In this document: piece after piece, positions 10,968 through 18,912 of the stretch
Layout of the letters: every line of letters begins with the position of its first letter
Numbering within the stretch: position 1 is the first letter of the stretch
DNA from: Streptomyces sp. NBC_00510
GTDB taxonomy: Bacteria; Actinomycetota; Actinomycetes; Streptomycetales; Streptomycetaceae
DNA: 64,000 nt
Direction: 5' to 3'
Assembly: GCA_036013505.1 (NCBI GenBank)
Contig: CP107851.1
Location: 4,986,001-5,050,000 of the forward strand
The notes under the pieces: generated by a model
The model's input: only the letters and a program-made list of their open reading frames with translations
The model's database searches: none
What the model was told of the DNA's origin: nothing
Program-made: the position numbers and the translations under genes

Positions 10968-11180
10968 TCACCACTTGTCGCGGGAGTCGGACGAGGACGA
11001 GGTGAACTTCTTGACCACGTACACCAGACCGCCGACCAGTGCCACGAAGACCAGCACCTTGAACAGCAGCCAGAACAGGAACCCGATCGCGCTGGCGATC
11101 ATGCCGCCGAAGACCACGATCGCGATCACGGGCACCGCGACCCACTTGACCCACCAGGGCAGGCCCTCGAAGAGCTTCAC
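10968..11180 (-). CDS. Small membrane protein (70 aa)
   Basis: Encodes 70 residues: a short amphipathic start (VKLFEGLPWWVKWVA), about two hydrophobic helices (VIAIVVFGGMIASAIGFLFW and LLFKVLVFVALVGGLVYVV) and a charged tail KKFTSSSSDSRDKW. The GTG at 11180 is selected because AGGAGGAGG is placed about six bases upstream; a longer frame to 11258 lacks this. Similar short proteins are common in Streptomyces genomes, with no known role. Confidence 0.8.
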   Translation of the reverse strand: MKLFEGLPWWVKWVAVPVIAIVVFGGMIASAIGFLFWLLFKVLVFVALVGGLVYVVKKFTSSSSDSRDKW

Positions 11181-11302
11181 CGTTTCCTCCTCCTTGTCGT
11201 CCTTCCGCTCCCAGGCTAGGGCCGCGACGGCCCCCTGCGGAGGCCTCGCGGTCCCCATCCGTCCCTGACCCTCCCCCTACGGGAACCCGGGGGCAAAGGC
11301 CC

Positions 11303-11620
11303 TCACGCCTCGGGGGGCGAGAAGACCACCATGACGTTCAGGTCCTCGGTGACGTGGTGGAAGCGGTGCGGCGTCCCGGCCGGGACATAGACCACGCTGC
11401 CGCGCGCGACGTGCGTCGTCTCCTCCCCCACGGTGATCAGCGCCCGGCCGCTCACGACCAGGTAGATCTCGTCCTGCGCGTGCGGTTTCTGCGGGTCGAG
11501 CTCCCCGGCCCGCAGGGCGTAGAGCCCGGCGGACATGTTCCGCTCGCGCAGGAAGCCGAGGTACGCGCCCTCGTTGGCGGCCCGCTCGGCCTCCAGGTCG
11601 TCCAGCCGGAACACCTTCAC
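11303..11620 (-). CDS. Cupin-domain protein
   Basis: Encodes 105 residues forming one small cupin barrel. Motif 1 is seen as KPHAQDEIYLVVSGRALITV and motif 2 as GSVVYVPAGTPHRFHHV, giving likely metal ligands His, Glu and His. Single-domain cupins can be isomerases, dioxygenases or sensors; no substrate can be assigned. The GTG start at 11620 follows GAGGGAG. It is divergent from the PF04020-like gene. Confidence 0.85.
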   Translation of the reverse strand: MKVFRLDDLEAERAANEGAYLGFLRERNMSAGLYALRAGELDPQKPHAQDEIYLVVSGRALITVGEETTHVARGSVVYVPAGTPHRFHHVTEDLNVMVVFSPPEA

Positions 11621-11677
11621 TTACCCGCTCCCTCTCGCCCCTGTGCCTGTGGGATCACTTCTGCGACGATCTCAGCC

Positions 11678-12055
11678 ATGATGAACTTCGTCGTCAAGAC
11701 GCTCGCGAACGCCGGGGCCCTGCTGGTGGCCATCTGGCTCGTGGGCAACATCACGCTCACCGGTGACGACACCGCGCACAAGGCCCTCACCCTCATCCTC
11801 GTCGCCCTGGTCTTCGGCGTGGTCAACTGGCTGGTGAAGCCGCTGGTGAAACTGCTCTCGCTGCCCCTGCTCGTGCTCACCCTCGGGTTGTTCACGCTGA
11901 TCGTCAACGCCCTGATGCTGCTGCTCACCTCCTGGATCTCCGGCAAGCTCGACCTGGACTTCCACGTCGAGGGCTTCTGGGCGGCGTTCCTCGGCGGCCT
12001 GATCATCAGCATCGTCTCCTGGGCCCTGAACATGGTCCTGCCGGACGAGGACTGA
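11678..12055 (+). CDS. Phage-holin-family IV / DUF360-like membrane protein
   Basis: Encodes 125 residues with four hydrophobic helices: KTLANAGALLVAIWLVGNI, LTLILVALVFGVVNWLVKPL, LLSLPLLVLTLGLFTLIVNA and FWAAFLGGLIISIVSWALNM. The N-W-L-V-K-P-L-V-K-L block after helix 2 is typical of the PF04020 family (YvlD-like). Despite the family name there is no sign of prophage here. Two tandem ATG codons (11678, 11681) are both possible starts and no clear ribosome site is visible. Confidence 0.85.
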   Translation: MMNFVVKTLANAGALLVAIWLVGNITLTGDDTAHKALTLILVALVFGVVNWLVKPLVKLLSLPLLVLTLGLFTLIVNALMLLLTSWISGKLDLDFHVEGFWAAFLGGLIISIVSWALNMVLPDED

Positions 12056-12070
12056 CCCCGGGGCTGCATC

Positions 12071-12613
12071 ATGGAGCCCATGAGCGCTCCGTCCTCCCGC
12101 ACCCCGCTGCGGGTGTGCTTCGTGTGCACCGGCAACATCTGCCGTTCGCCGATGGCCGAGTCCGTCTTCCGCGCCCGTGTCGAGGAGGCCGGACTCGGCG
12201 CCCTGGTCGTCGCGGACAGCGCGGGGACCGGCTCCTGGCACGAGGGCGACGGCGCCGACCACCGCACCGTGGCCGTGCTCCGCGCGGCCGGGTACGGGCA
12301 CGAGCACATCGCGCGCCAGTTCCAGCCCGAGTGGTTCGCCGGGCTCGACCTGGTGATCGCCCTCGACTCCGGCCACCTGCGGGACCTGCGCCGGCTGGCG
12401 CCGACCGCGGAGGACGCCGCCAAGGTACGGCTGCTGCGCTCCTACGACCCCGGTGCGGACGCCGGCGCGGACGGCCGTGGCCTGGACGTGCCCGACCCCT
12501 ACTACGGGGACATCGGCGGCTTCGAGGAGTGCCTGGGGATGTGCGAGGCCGCCGCCGACGGCCTGCTGGAGGCCGTACGCGACGCCCTCGGCGAGCCCGC
12601 GCCCACGCCGTGA
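12071..12613 (+). CDS. ptpA: Low-molecular-weight protein tyrosine phosphatase
   Basis: Encodes 180 residues with the P-loop signature CxxxxxR as C19-TGNIC-R25 and the general-acid loop DPYYGD (D142). These enzymes dephosphorylate phosphotyrosine through a cysteinyl-phosphate intermediate. The S. coelicolor homologue in this region, PtpA, has been linked to antibiotic production when overexpressed (established, from memory). ATG 12071 is used; ATG 12080 is an alternative with a poorly spaced GGAG. The stop overlaps the next gene's start (GTGA), so the two are translationally coupled. Confidence 0.92.
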   Translation: MEPMSAPSSRTPLRVCFVCTGNICRSPMAESVFRARVEEAGLGALVVADSAGTGSWHEGDGADHRTVAVLRAAGYGHEHIARQFQPEWFAGLDLVIALDSGHLRDLRRLAPTAEDAAKVRLLRSYDPGADAGADGRGLDVPDPYYGDIGGFEECLGMCEAAADGLLEAVRDALGEPAPTP

Positions 12614-13497
12614 CCCGTCCGGCCGGACTCGCGGACCGGGTCGCCGCCCTGCTGGGCGAGCCGGTGACCGAGCTCGGCCCGGTGGGCGGCGGCTCCATCT
12701 GCCGGGCGGTACGGCTGCGGCGCCGCTCGGGCGGCACGGTCTTCGCCAAGACCCTCGCGGACGCGCCGCCGGGCTTCTTCGCCGCCGAGGCCGCGGGCCT
12801 GCGGCTGCTGGGCGGGACCGGCACGGTCGCCGTACCGGAGGTGCTCGCCGCCGACGACCGCACGCTCGTCCTGGAGTGGGTCGAGCCCGGCCCGGCCACC
12901 CCGGCCGCCGCCGAGCGCCTGGGCCGTGAACTCGCCGCCCTCCACCGGTTCCCCGCCCCGGGGTACGGGACGGCGCACCCCGCCTACATCGGTTCGCTCC
13001 CCCTGCCGTCACCCGGCTCCGGGCAGGCGTCCGGCTCCTGCGGGGACTGGCCCTCCTTCCACGCCGGCCGGCGGCTGCTGCCCTTCCTGCGGCAGGCCGC
13101 CGACGACGGGGCCGTGGCCCCGGCCGACGTCCGCGCGGTCGAGCGGGTCTGCGAGGCGCTGCCGCTGATCGGCGGCCCCCCGCAGCCGCCCGCGGTGATC
13201 CACGGCGACCTGTGGTCCGGCAACGTCCTGTACGCCGCCGACGGCCGCGCCCGCGTCGTCGACCCGGCGGCGCAGGGCGGGCATCCCGAGGCCGACCTGG
13301 CGATGCTGGAGCTGTTCGGCTGCCCGCACCTGGAGCGGGTGCTCGCCGCGTACGAGGAGGTCCGGCCGCTGCCCGGCCGCCGGGAACGGGTGCCGCTGCA
13401 CCAATTGCACCCCCTGCTGGTGCACGCCGTCCTGTTCGGGGCGGGCTACGGGGCCGCCGCGGGCCGGGCCGCCCGTGAGGCCCTCGCGTCCGCCTAG
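12610..13497 (+). CDS. Fructosamine kinase-family protein (FN3K-like)
   Basis: Encodes 295 residues of the fructosamine/ketosamine-3-kinase family in the APH/choline-kinase fold. Recognisable blocks are VGGGSICRAVRL (glycine loop), FAKTL (lysine), FAAEAAGLRLL, the catalytic loop VIHGDLWSGNVLY and the metal site RVVDPAAQGGHPEADLAM. Such enzymes phosphorylate glycated amines to remove them from proteins. Its GTG overlaps the ptpA stop as GTGA, suggesting co-expression with the phosphatase. A role in protein deglycation is likely but not proven. Confidence 0.9.
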   Translation: MTRPAGLADRVAALLGEPVTELGPVGGGSICRAVRLRRRSGGTVFAKTLADAPPGFFAAEAAGLRLLGGTGTVAVPEVLAADDRTLVLEWVEPGPATPAAAERLGRELAALHRFPAPGYGTAHPAYIGSLPLPSPGSGQASGSCGDWPSFHAGRRLLPFLRQAADDGAVAPADVRAVERVCEALPLIGGPPQPPAVIHGDLWSGNVLYAADGRARVVDPAAQGGHPEADLAMLELFGCPHLERVLAAYEEVRPLPGRRERVPLHQLHPLLVHAVLFGAGYGAAAGRAAREALASA

Positions 13498-13519
13498 CGG
13501 ACGGCCGTGTTCGTTGGCC

Positions 13520-13546
13520 CGTACACCGGTATCTTCCGCCTGTACG
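13520..13546. promoter_or_regulatory. Inverted repeat upstream of the PLP lyase
   Basis: CGTACA (13520-13525) and TGTACG (13541-13546) are exact 6-bp arms separated by 15 bases, located between the kinase-like gene and the ATG at 13579. They may form an operator in the lyase promoter; no regulator can be named. Confidence 0.3.
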
Positions 13547-13578
13547 TTCGCGAAGACGGGGAGAGCGAGGAGAGGGCG

Positions 13579-14715
13579 ATGACGGAGTACGAGAGCAGAC
13601 CCGGGGACAGCACCCGCAGTGTGCACGCGGGCCGCCCGCCGGCCCGGCCGCACGAGCCGGCGCTGCCCGGCCCGGTGTTCGCCGCGCACTTCCACCTGCC
13701 GGGCGACGTCACCGGCCCGTACACCTACGGCCGTGACGAGAACCCCACCTGGACCCGGCTGGAGGAGGCGATCTCCGCCCTGGAGTCCCCGGACGTCCCC
13801 GCGCAGACGCTGGCCTTCTCCTCGGGCATGGGCGCCATCTCCTCCGTGCTGTTCTCGCAGGTGCGTTCCGGCGACACCGTGGTGCTGCCCTCCGACTGCT
13901 ACCAGGCGACCCGCACCCTCCAGGGCCGCCTGGAGGACTACGGGGTCTCGGTGCGCCTGGCGCCCACCGCGGGCGACGCCCAGCTGAAGGTGCTGGAGGG
14001 CGCCCGGCTGCTGTGGATCGAGACGCCGTCCAACCCGGGCCTCGACGTGTGCGACATCCGCCGGCTGGCCGACGCCGCGCACGCCGCGGGCGCGCTCGTG
14101 GCGGTCGACAACACCCTCGCCACCCCGCTCGGCCAGCGTCCGCTGGACCTGGGCGCGGACTTCTCGGTGGCGAGCGGCACCAAGGCGCTGTCCGGCCACG
14201 GCGACCTGCTGCTGGGCTACGTGACCACCCGTCGGCCCGAGCTCGCCGCCGGCGTGCGGATGTGGCGCAAGACCGTCGGCGCGATCCCCGGTCCCATGGA
14301 GGCCTGGCTGGCCCACCGTTCGCTGTCCACGCTCGCGCTGCGGGTGGACAAGCAGGCCGCCAACGCCCTGGAGCTCGCCGCCGCGCTGCGCCGGCGCCCC
14401 GAGGTGACCGACGTGCGGCACCCGGGTCTGGTGGACGACCCGGCGCACGCCGTCGCGACCGCGCAGATGACCCGGTTCGGCAGCGTCGTGTCCTTCACGC
14501 TGCCCGACAAGGAGCACGCCGAGCGCTTCCTGTCCGAACTGCTGCTGACGACCGAGGCCACCAGCTTCGGAAGCGTGACCAGCACCGCGGAACGCAGGGC
14601 ACGCTGGGGCGGCGACGCGGTCCCCGAGGGCTTCGTCCGCTTCTCGGTCGGGGTGGAGGACGCGGCCGACATCCTGCGGGACGTGACGCAGGCCCTGGAC
14701 GCCGCCGCGCGCTGA
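13579..14715 (+). CDS. Cystathionine gamma-lyase/synthase-family PLP enzyme
   Basis: Encodes 378 residues of the Cys/Met-metabolism PLP family. Signature elements are YGRDENPTWTRLEEAISALE (about 50-69), FSSGMGAISSV (about 80-90), ETPSNPGLDVCDI (148-160), AVDNTLATP (175-183) and the PLP lysine K202 in SGTKALSGHGD. Cystathionine gamma-lyase (reverse transsulfuration, cysteine formation) is the most common annotation, but synthase or methionine gamma-lyase activity cannot be excluded. ATG 13579 follows GGAGAGGG; the frame stays open further upstream. Confidence 0.88.
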   Translation: MTEYESRPGDSTRSVHAGRPPARPHEPALPGPVFAAHFHLPGDVTGPYTYGRDENPTWTRLEEAISALESPDVPAQTLAFSSGMGAISSVLFSQVRSGDTVVLPSDCYQATRTLQGRLEDYGVSVRLAPTAGDAQLKVLEGARLLWIETPSNPGLDVCDIRRLADAAHAAGALVAVDNTLATPLGQRPLDLGADFSVASGTKALSGHGDLLLGYVTTRRPELAAGVRMWRKTVGAIPGPMEAWLAHRSLSTLALRVDKQAANALELAAALRRRPEVTDVRHPGLVDDPAHAVATAQMTRFGSVVSFTLPDKEHAERFLSELLLTTEATSFGSVTSTAERRARWGGDAVPEGFVRFSVGVEDAADILRDVTQALDAAAR

Positions 14716-14941
14716 CCCCGTCCGTTCATCTCGGACAGATATATCTACGTAGTGGGCCCTACGCAGAATGGGTGGCCCGAGCCTCCCCCCTCGTGGCTCG
14801 GACCACCCTGGCTTTACGCGCGGAGATCCGCTCGAACAAGGCTAGTTGACTCTGCGTCAGTGTCCAATCACAGTTGCGATACAGACCTATCGATATATTT
14901 ATATGTTGGGGTCGTACCGGTGGCTGGGAGGGAGCGGTTCC
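14716..14941. promoter_or_regulatory. AT-rich intergenic region before the LysR gene
   Basis: This short gap is markedly AT-richer than its surroundings. It holds the palindrome AGATATATCT (14741-14750), the pair TACGTAG/CTACGC around 14749-14764, and CGATA-cagacc-TATCG (14877-14892), which is shaped like a LysR T-N11-A operator. It is a good place for autoregulation by the LysR protein downstream. Confidence 0.5.
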
Positions 14942-15838
14942 ATGGATCTGGCTCTGCTGCGCACGTTCGTCACCGTGCACCGGGCCGGCTCCTTCACCAG
15001 GGCCGCCCAGTTGCTGGGACTGTCGCAGCCCGCCGTCACCAGCCAGATCCGCAGCCTGGAGCGGCAGGTGGGCCGCCCCCTGTTCCTGCGCCTGCCGCGC
15101 GGCGTCGCCCCGACCCCCGTAGGGGACGACCTGGCCCACCGGGTGGCCCCGCACCTCGACGCCCTCCTGGAGATAACCGAGGCGGACCTCGACGAGGAGT
15201 CCGGCAACCGCACCCTGCACCTCGCCGGGCCGCCCACCTTCACCTCCCTGCGCGCCCTTCCCGCCCTCGCCCCGCTGGTCGCCGAGGGCCTGCAGCTGCG
15301 GATCGCGCTGGCCGGCGAGGACGAGGCCCTGGCCGGCCTCGCCGCGGGCCACCACGACCTGTCCATCGGCACCCTCCGGCCGCGCGACCGGCTGCTGACC
15401 GCCAGCGCCCTGTGGGACGAGGAGCAGATACTCGTGGCCGCCCCCGTCTGGCAGGAGCGGATCGGCGGCCCGCTCGCGGTGCGCACCCACGGGGCACAGG
15501 TCCTCGACGACATCCCCGTGATCTCCTACGACGAGGGCATGCCGTTGATCGACCACTACTGGTCCGCGGTCTTCGACACCACCCCCGCCATCGTCCCGGC
15601 CGTGGTCGTGCCCGACCTGAGGGCGGTCCTGGAGTGCGTGGTCGCCGGGGTCGGCATGGCCGTCCTGCCGCGCTACCTGTGCTGCGAGGCCATCACGGCG
15701 GGCGCCGCCAAGGCGCTCCTGGAGCCGCCGGTGCCACCCCTGCGCACGTACTTCGTCTCGGTGCGCGCCGGAACGCTCGCGCTGCCGCACATCGCGCGGG
15801 TGCACGAGCAGCTGATGCGCTCCTCCGCGGCCTGGTGA
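14942..15838 (+). CDS. LysR-family transcriptional regulator
   Basis: Encodes 298 residues. The N-terminal winged helix-turn-helix (LRTFVTVHRAGSFTRAAQLL, then GLSQPAVTSQIRSLERQVGR, about residues 5-62) is typical for LysR. The remainder is the two-subdomain effector-binding region with the C-terminal VVAGVGMAVLPRYLC segment. GGGAGGG lies nine bases before ATG 14942. The target is unknown; the upstream gap contains a LysR-like inverted repeat. The PLP lyase upstream is on the same strand, so a link to sulphur amino-acid metabolism is possible but speculative. Confidence 0.92.
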   Translation: MDLALLRTFVTVHRAGSFTRAAQLLGLSQPAVTSQIRSLERQVGRPLFLRLPRGVAPTPVGDDLAHRVAPHLDALLEITEADLDEESGNRTLHLAGPPTFTSLRALPALAPLVAEGLQLRIALAGEDEALAGLAAGHHDLSIGTLRPRDRLLTASALWDEEQILVAAPVWQERIGGPLAVRTHGAQVLDDIPVISYDEGMPLIDHYWSAVFDTTPAIVPAVVVPDLRAVLECVVAGVGMAVLPRYLCCEAITAGAAKALLEPPVPPLRTYFVSVRAGTLALPHIARVHEQLMRSSAAW

Positions 15839-15941
15839 CCGCGCGCCCGGCGTACGGCGGGTGACCTCCGCGAGAACGCGGCGTTCCGATTCGCCGTCCC
15901 GGAGGCGTTTGCCGCCTCCCGCGCCGCGGCAGATCTCAGGC

Positions 15942-16469
15942 ATGCCCCCGGACATCGAAGCACCTGCCACACCCGGTGCACCGACCGCCCCGGCCACCCG
16001 GCCGGTGGTCAAGCGCACCGCCCGTGCCATCCTGCTCGACGGCGACTCCCTCGTGCTCATCAAGCGCACCAAGCCCGGGCTCCACCCGTACTGGATCACC
16101 CCCGGCGGCGGGGTCGAGGTCGAGGACGCCACCATCGTCGAGGCGCTCCACAGAGAGCTGGACGAGGAGCTCGGCGCCAAGGTCACCGATGTCGTCCCGG
16201 CCTTCGTCGACACCGTCGAGCACATCGGCGAGGACGGCTCGCACGGCGTGAAGGTGCAGCACTTCTTCGTGTGCCGGCTGGCCTCCATGGACCCCTCGCG
16301 GCGGCACGGCCCCGAGGTGGAGGAGCCCTCGGGGACGTACGACGTGGTCCGCGTGCCCTTCAGCCGGGTCGGGCTCGCCTCCGTGGAGATCGTTCCGCTG
16401 ACCCTGCGGCACTACCTGGACGGCAACATCGAAGGGGTGCTGGGACTGCTCTCGGCCGACCTCGGCTGA
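15942..16469 (+). CDS. Nudix hydrolase-like protein
   Basis: Encodes 175 residues with a Nudix fold: TARAILLDGDSLVLIKRTKP, then GGGVEVEDATIVEALHRE and LDEELG. The REUxEExG half of the Nudix box is intact (RELDEELG), while the first conserved Glu of GX5E appears as Ala, with Asp adjacent. Metal binding by the EExxG helix should still be possible. Nudix enzymes cleave nucleoside diphosphates linked to other groups; no substrate can be predicted. ATG 15942 was chosen on domain fit; the frame extends further upstream. Confidence 0.85.
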   Translation: MPPDIEAPATPGAPTAPATRPVVKRTARAILLDGDSLVLIKRTKPGLHPYWITPGGGVEVEDATIVEALHRELDEELGAKVTDVVPAFVDTVEHIGEDGSHGVKVQHFFVCRLASMDPSRRHGPEVEEPSGTYDVVRVPFSRVGLASVEIVPLTLRHYLDGNIEGVLGLLSADLG

Positions 16470-16497
16470 CCCCGGGGCGACCCGGCCGGCCCCGGGG
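16470..16497. terminator. Terminator hairpin between convergent Nudix and PPOX-fold genes
   Basis: CCCCGGGGC (16470-16478) pairs with GCCCCGGGG (16489-16497). The arms start directly after the Nudix stop and end just before the stop of the leftward gene, so the structure can serve both. Confidence 0.6.
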
Positions 16498-16502
16498 CGG
16501 CC

Positions 16503-17162
16503 TCAGACGCCGAACCAGCCCGGGCCCGCGCCGCCGGGCCGCGCGGTGCGGGAGTGCGCGGCGTCGGCGGCCGCCCGGAAGTGGTCGCCGCCCTTGCGCC
16601 GCACGTCGTCGGTGCCCCAGGCCCGGCCGCCCTGCAGGGGCACCTTCGCCATCCGCGGGATGTGCTTCGAGCAGTGGACGTACGCCTCCACGACGCTCAC
16701 CCGTACCCACAGCTGAGGCCTGCGGCCGGGCACCGCGTCCACCGGGAGCGAGGGGTGCAGGGCACGCATCGCGCCGTCCGGGACCGCCCGCGCGCGGCCG
16801 TTGACGTGCAGTCCGATCCGGTCCCGGGTGAAGTCGAGCATCAGGATGCCCACGTGCGGGTTCTCGCGCATGTTGCCCAGCGAGGCCATCACGCCGTTCC
16901 CCCGGTACTCGGGGTAGACCAGGGTCCGCTCGTCCAGGACGGTCAGGAAGCCGGGCGGGCCGGCCCTGAAGGTGCTGTCGCACTCCCCCCGGGCGTCCGC
17001 CGTGGACAGGAAGAACATCTCCTGCCGCTCGGTGAACTCCCGCATCAGCGGGTTGAGGTGGTCCAGCACCTGTTCGGTGTAGAAGCGGTCCGCGCGGTCG
17101 GCCGTGCCCATCTCCTCCTGGACACGGTGCTCTCCCGCGCTTCCGGGACGTTCCTGCGGCAA
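16503..17162 (-). CDS. Pyridoxamine 5'-phosphate oxidase-fold (FMN-binding split barrel) protein
   Basis: Encodes 219 residues. The core FFLSTADARGECDSTFRAGP, GFLTVLDERTLVYPEYRGNG and NPHVGILMLDF is characteristic of the PPOX/FMN-dependent flavin-reductase-like barrel. The region VEAYVHCSKHIPRM matches a subfamily often found beside flavohaemoproteins or nitric-oxide-related genes. The likely start is TTG at 17162, since AAGGAG is placed about five bases before it. The gene lies immediately downstream of the flavohaemoprotein and is probably co-transcribed (56-base gap). The electron donor and substrate are unknown. Confidence 0.85.
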   Translation of the reverse strand: MPQERPGSAGEHRVQEEMGTADRADRFYTEQVLDHLNPLMREFTERQEMFFLSTADARGECDSTFRAGPPGFLTVLDERTLVYPEYRGNGVMASLGNMRENPHVGILMLDFTRDRIGLHVNGRARAVPDGAMRALHPSLPVDAVPGRRPQLWVRVSVVEAYVHCSKHIPRMAKVPLQGGRAWGTDDVRRKGGDHFRAAADAAHSRTARPGGAGPGWFGV

Positions 17163-17217
17163 CGTTTCTCCTTGTGGGGGGTGGTGGGGGCCCGGGGGGG
17201 GCGTGGGCGGAGCGGAT

Positions 17218-18657
17218 TCAGTCGCCGGCCGCGACCAGTTCCTCGATCAGGTCGTGCCGGATGCGCTGGGAGGGCATGCCGCTGCGCACGAGGGTGTCGA
17301 CGCCGCTGCGGATCATGCCGGGCGGCCCGCTGAGGTACGCGTCGTACTCGGGCCAGGGGCCGTACTGCCGCACGATCTCGGGGAGCGGGCCGTGCAGCCC
17401 CACTTCGCCGCGGCCGTGGGAGACCACGGGGCGCACCGAGAGCCAGGGGTGGCGCCGGGCGAGCCCCACCAAGGTGTCCAGGTCGTACAGGTCGTGGTCG
17501 CTGCGGGCGCCGTAGAAGACGTCCATGGCACGGCGGCGGCCGTGCTCGGCGACGTCCTCGACCAGGGCCTTGATGGGGGCGATGCCGGTGCCGCCGCCCA
17601 GGCAGAGCAGTCCGTTGTCGGTGCTGTGGTCCACGACCATGGAGCCGCCCGGAGGACCGAGCCGCAGCACGTCGCCGGGCCGCGCGCGGTGCACCAGCGC
17701 CCCGCTGACCCAGCCGGCCGGCACGGCCTTCACGTGGAAGACCAGCAGGCCGTCCGGGCGGGGGGCGCTGGCGAAGGAGTAGTGCCGCCAGACCCGCGGC
17801 CACCAGGGCGTCTCCAGCGTCGTGTACTGGCCCGCGAGGAAGGGGTAGGGCTGGTCGGGGCGGACGCTGAGCACCGCGATGTCGGAGGTGCGCGGTTCGT
17901 GGCTGACGATCTCCGCCTGCCACCAGGGCGGCGCGTGCTTCTCGTCGGCCGCCGCCGCGTCGATCATGATCTGCGAGATCGCCGTGTAGGCGCGCACCCA
18001 GGCCGCCTCGACCTCGTCGTTCCAGACCGCCGAGGCGTACCGGGTCAGCGCCCCGATCAGGCATTCCCCCACGGCCGGATAGTGCTCGGGCCGGGTGCCG
18101 TATTTCCGGTGGCCGCGGCCCAGGTGGGACAGGTATTCGGTGAGTATCTCGGCGTCGTCTATGTGCTCCGCGGCGGTGAGGAGCGCTTTCAACAATCGGT
18201 CGCGCTGCGCGTCCATCGCGGCCGGAAAGAGTTCGCGCAACTCCGGATGCCGTATGAACAAAAGTGCATAGAAATACGACGTCGTCTTGTCGGCTACGGG
18301 CGCGACCTCCTCCATCGTCCGCCGGATGAGCAGTGCGTCCGCGCTCGGCTGCCGCGACCGCGGCCGGGCCTCCGCCCGGGGCGGGGGCTGCCGGTCCGGC
18401 GGCTCCGGGTGGTGCCGCGGCCCCGGCGCGTCCTGCGGGGGGCCGGGCCGCGGCAGCGCCGGGCCGGGGTCGGCGTTCCGCCCGGCTCCCGTGCCCACCG
18501 GCCTTATGGGCCGTACCGGGCGGCTCGGCTCGCCGCCGCCCCCGCCCTCGTGGTGGGGTCTCGGCCCGTCAGGGGGTGTGTGCGGCGTGAACCATCCGGA
18601 GGACCCAGCCCCGGCTCCCTTTCCCGGTTCGGCCGCGTTCGTGGTCAGAGCGTCCAT
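17218..18657 (-). CDS. Flavohaemoprotein-like globin/FAD/NAD(P)H oxidoreductase
   Basis: Encodes 479 residues. About 105 residues of disordered Pro/Gly/Arg-rich sequence precede a globin domain (about 106-235), with YFYALLFIRHPELRELFP and the proximal-His region GHRKYGTRPEHYPAVGE (H183). FAD and NAD-binding reductase domains follow (about 245-479; RHYSFASAP for FAD, LCLGGGTGIAPIKAL and YLSGPPGMI for NAD(P)H). This is the layout of nitric-oxide dioxygenase or related haemoproteins. ATG 18657 is the first ATG; a TTG at 18753 would add 32 residues. The long N-terminal tail is unusual for the family. Confidence 0.88.
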   Translation of the reverse strand: MDALTTNAAEPGKGAGAGSSGWFTPHTPPDGPRPHHEGGGGGEPSRPVRPIRPVGTGAGRNADPGPALPRPGPPQDAPGPRHHPEPPDRQPPPRAEARPRSRQPSADALLIRRTMEEVAPVADKTTSYFYALLFIRHPELRELFPAAMDAQRDRLLKALLTAAEHIDDAEILTEYLSHLGRGHRKYGTRPEHYPAVGECLIGALTRYASAVWNDEVEAAWVRAYTAISQIMIDAAAADEKHAPPWWQAEIVSHEPRTSDIAVLSVRPDQPYPFLAGQYTTLETPWWPRVWRHYSFASAPRPDGLLVFHVKAVPAGWVSGALVHRARPGDVLRLGPPGGSMVVDHSTDNGLLCLGGGTGIAPIKALVEDVAEHGRRRAMDVFYGARSDHDLYDLDTLVGLARRHPWLSVRPVVSHGRGEVGLHGPLPEIVRQYGPWPEYDAYLSGPPGMIRSGVDTLVRSGMPSQRIRHDLIEELVAAGD

Positions 18658-18879
18658 GGTCAGCTTCGCCTCGAGCTTCTCCCGGTCGGTGTCCGTACAT
18701 CGGCCACACATCCTGCGCGGAAAGCCTGCCAGGACTTCACGCCGCCCGGACAAATAGCCGGAAGTACGGGAAACGCCGATACGGATCCGGTTAAGCTCAG
18801 CCGAATGTGAAGCCCCGCTGCCGCGGAACCCTGACGACCCTACCCCGAGTCACTGCTTTCACAACCGCCACTCAATTCC

Positions 18880-18909
18880 CGTGACGATCACCACAGTTCC
18901 ATCGTCACG
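18880..18909 (-). terminator. Hairpin after the HAD phosphatase gene
   Basis: CGTGACGAT (18880-18888) and ATCGTCACG (18901-18909) form a perfect 9-bp stem with a 12-base loop, four bases beyond the stop codon of the leftward HAD gene. It separates that gene from the flavohaemoprotein promoter region. Confidence 0.6.
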
Positions 18910-18912
18910 TAT

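Noticed and set aside
11678-12055. Possible prophage because of the holin-family name
   Set aside because: PF04020 proteins are chromosomal membrane proteins in most actinobacteria and no phage gene is nearby.
17730-17745. A TTCACGTGG sequence resembling parS
   Set aside because: Only the CACGTG core plus a few flanking bases match; not a ParB site by the 14-base consensus.
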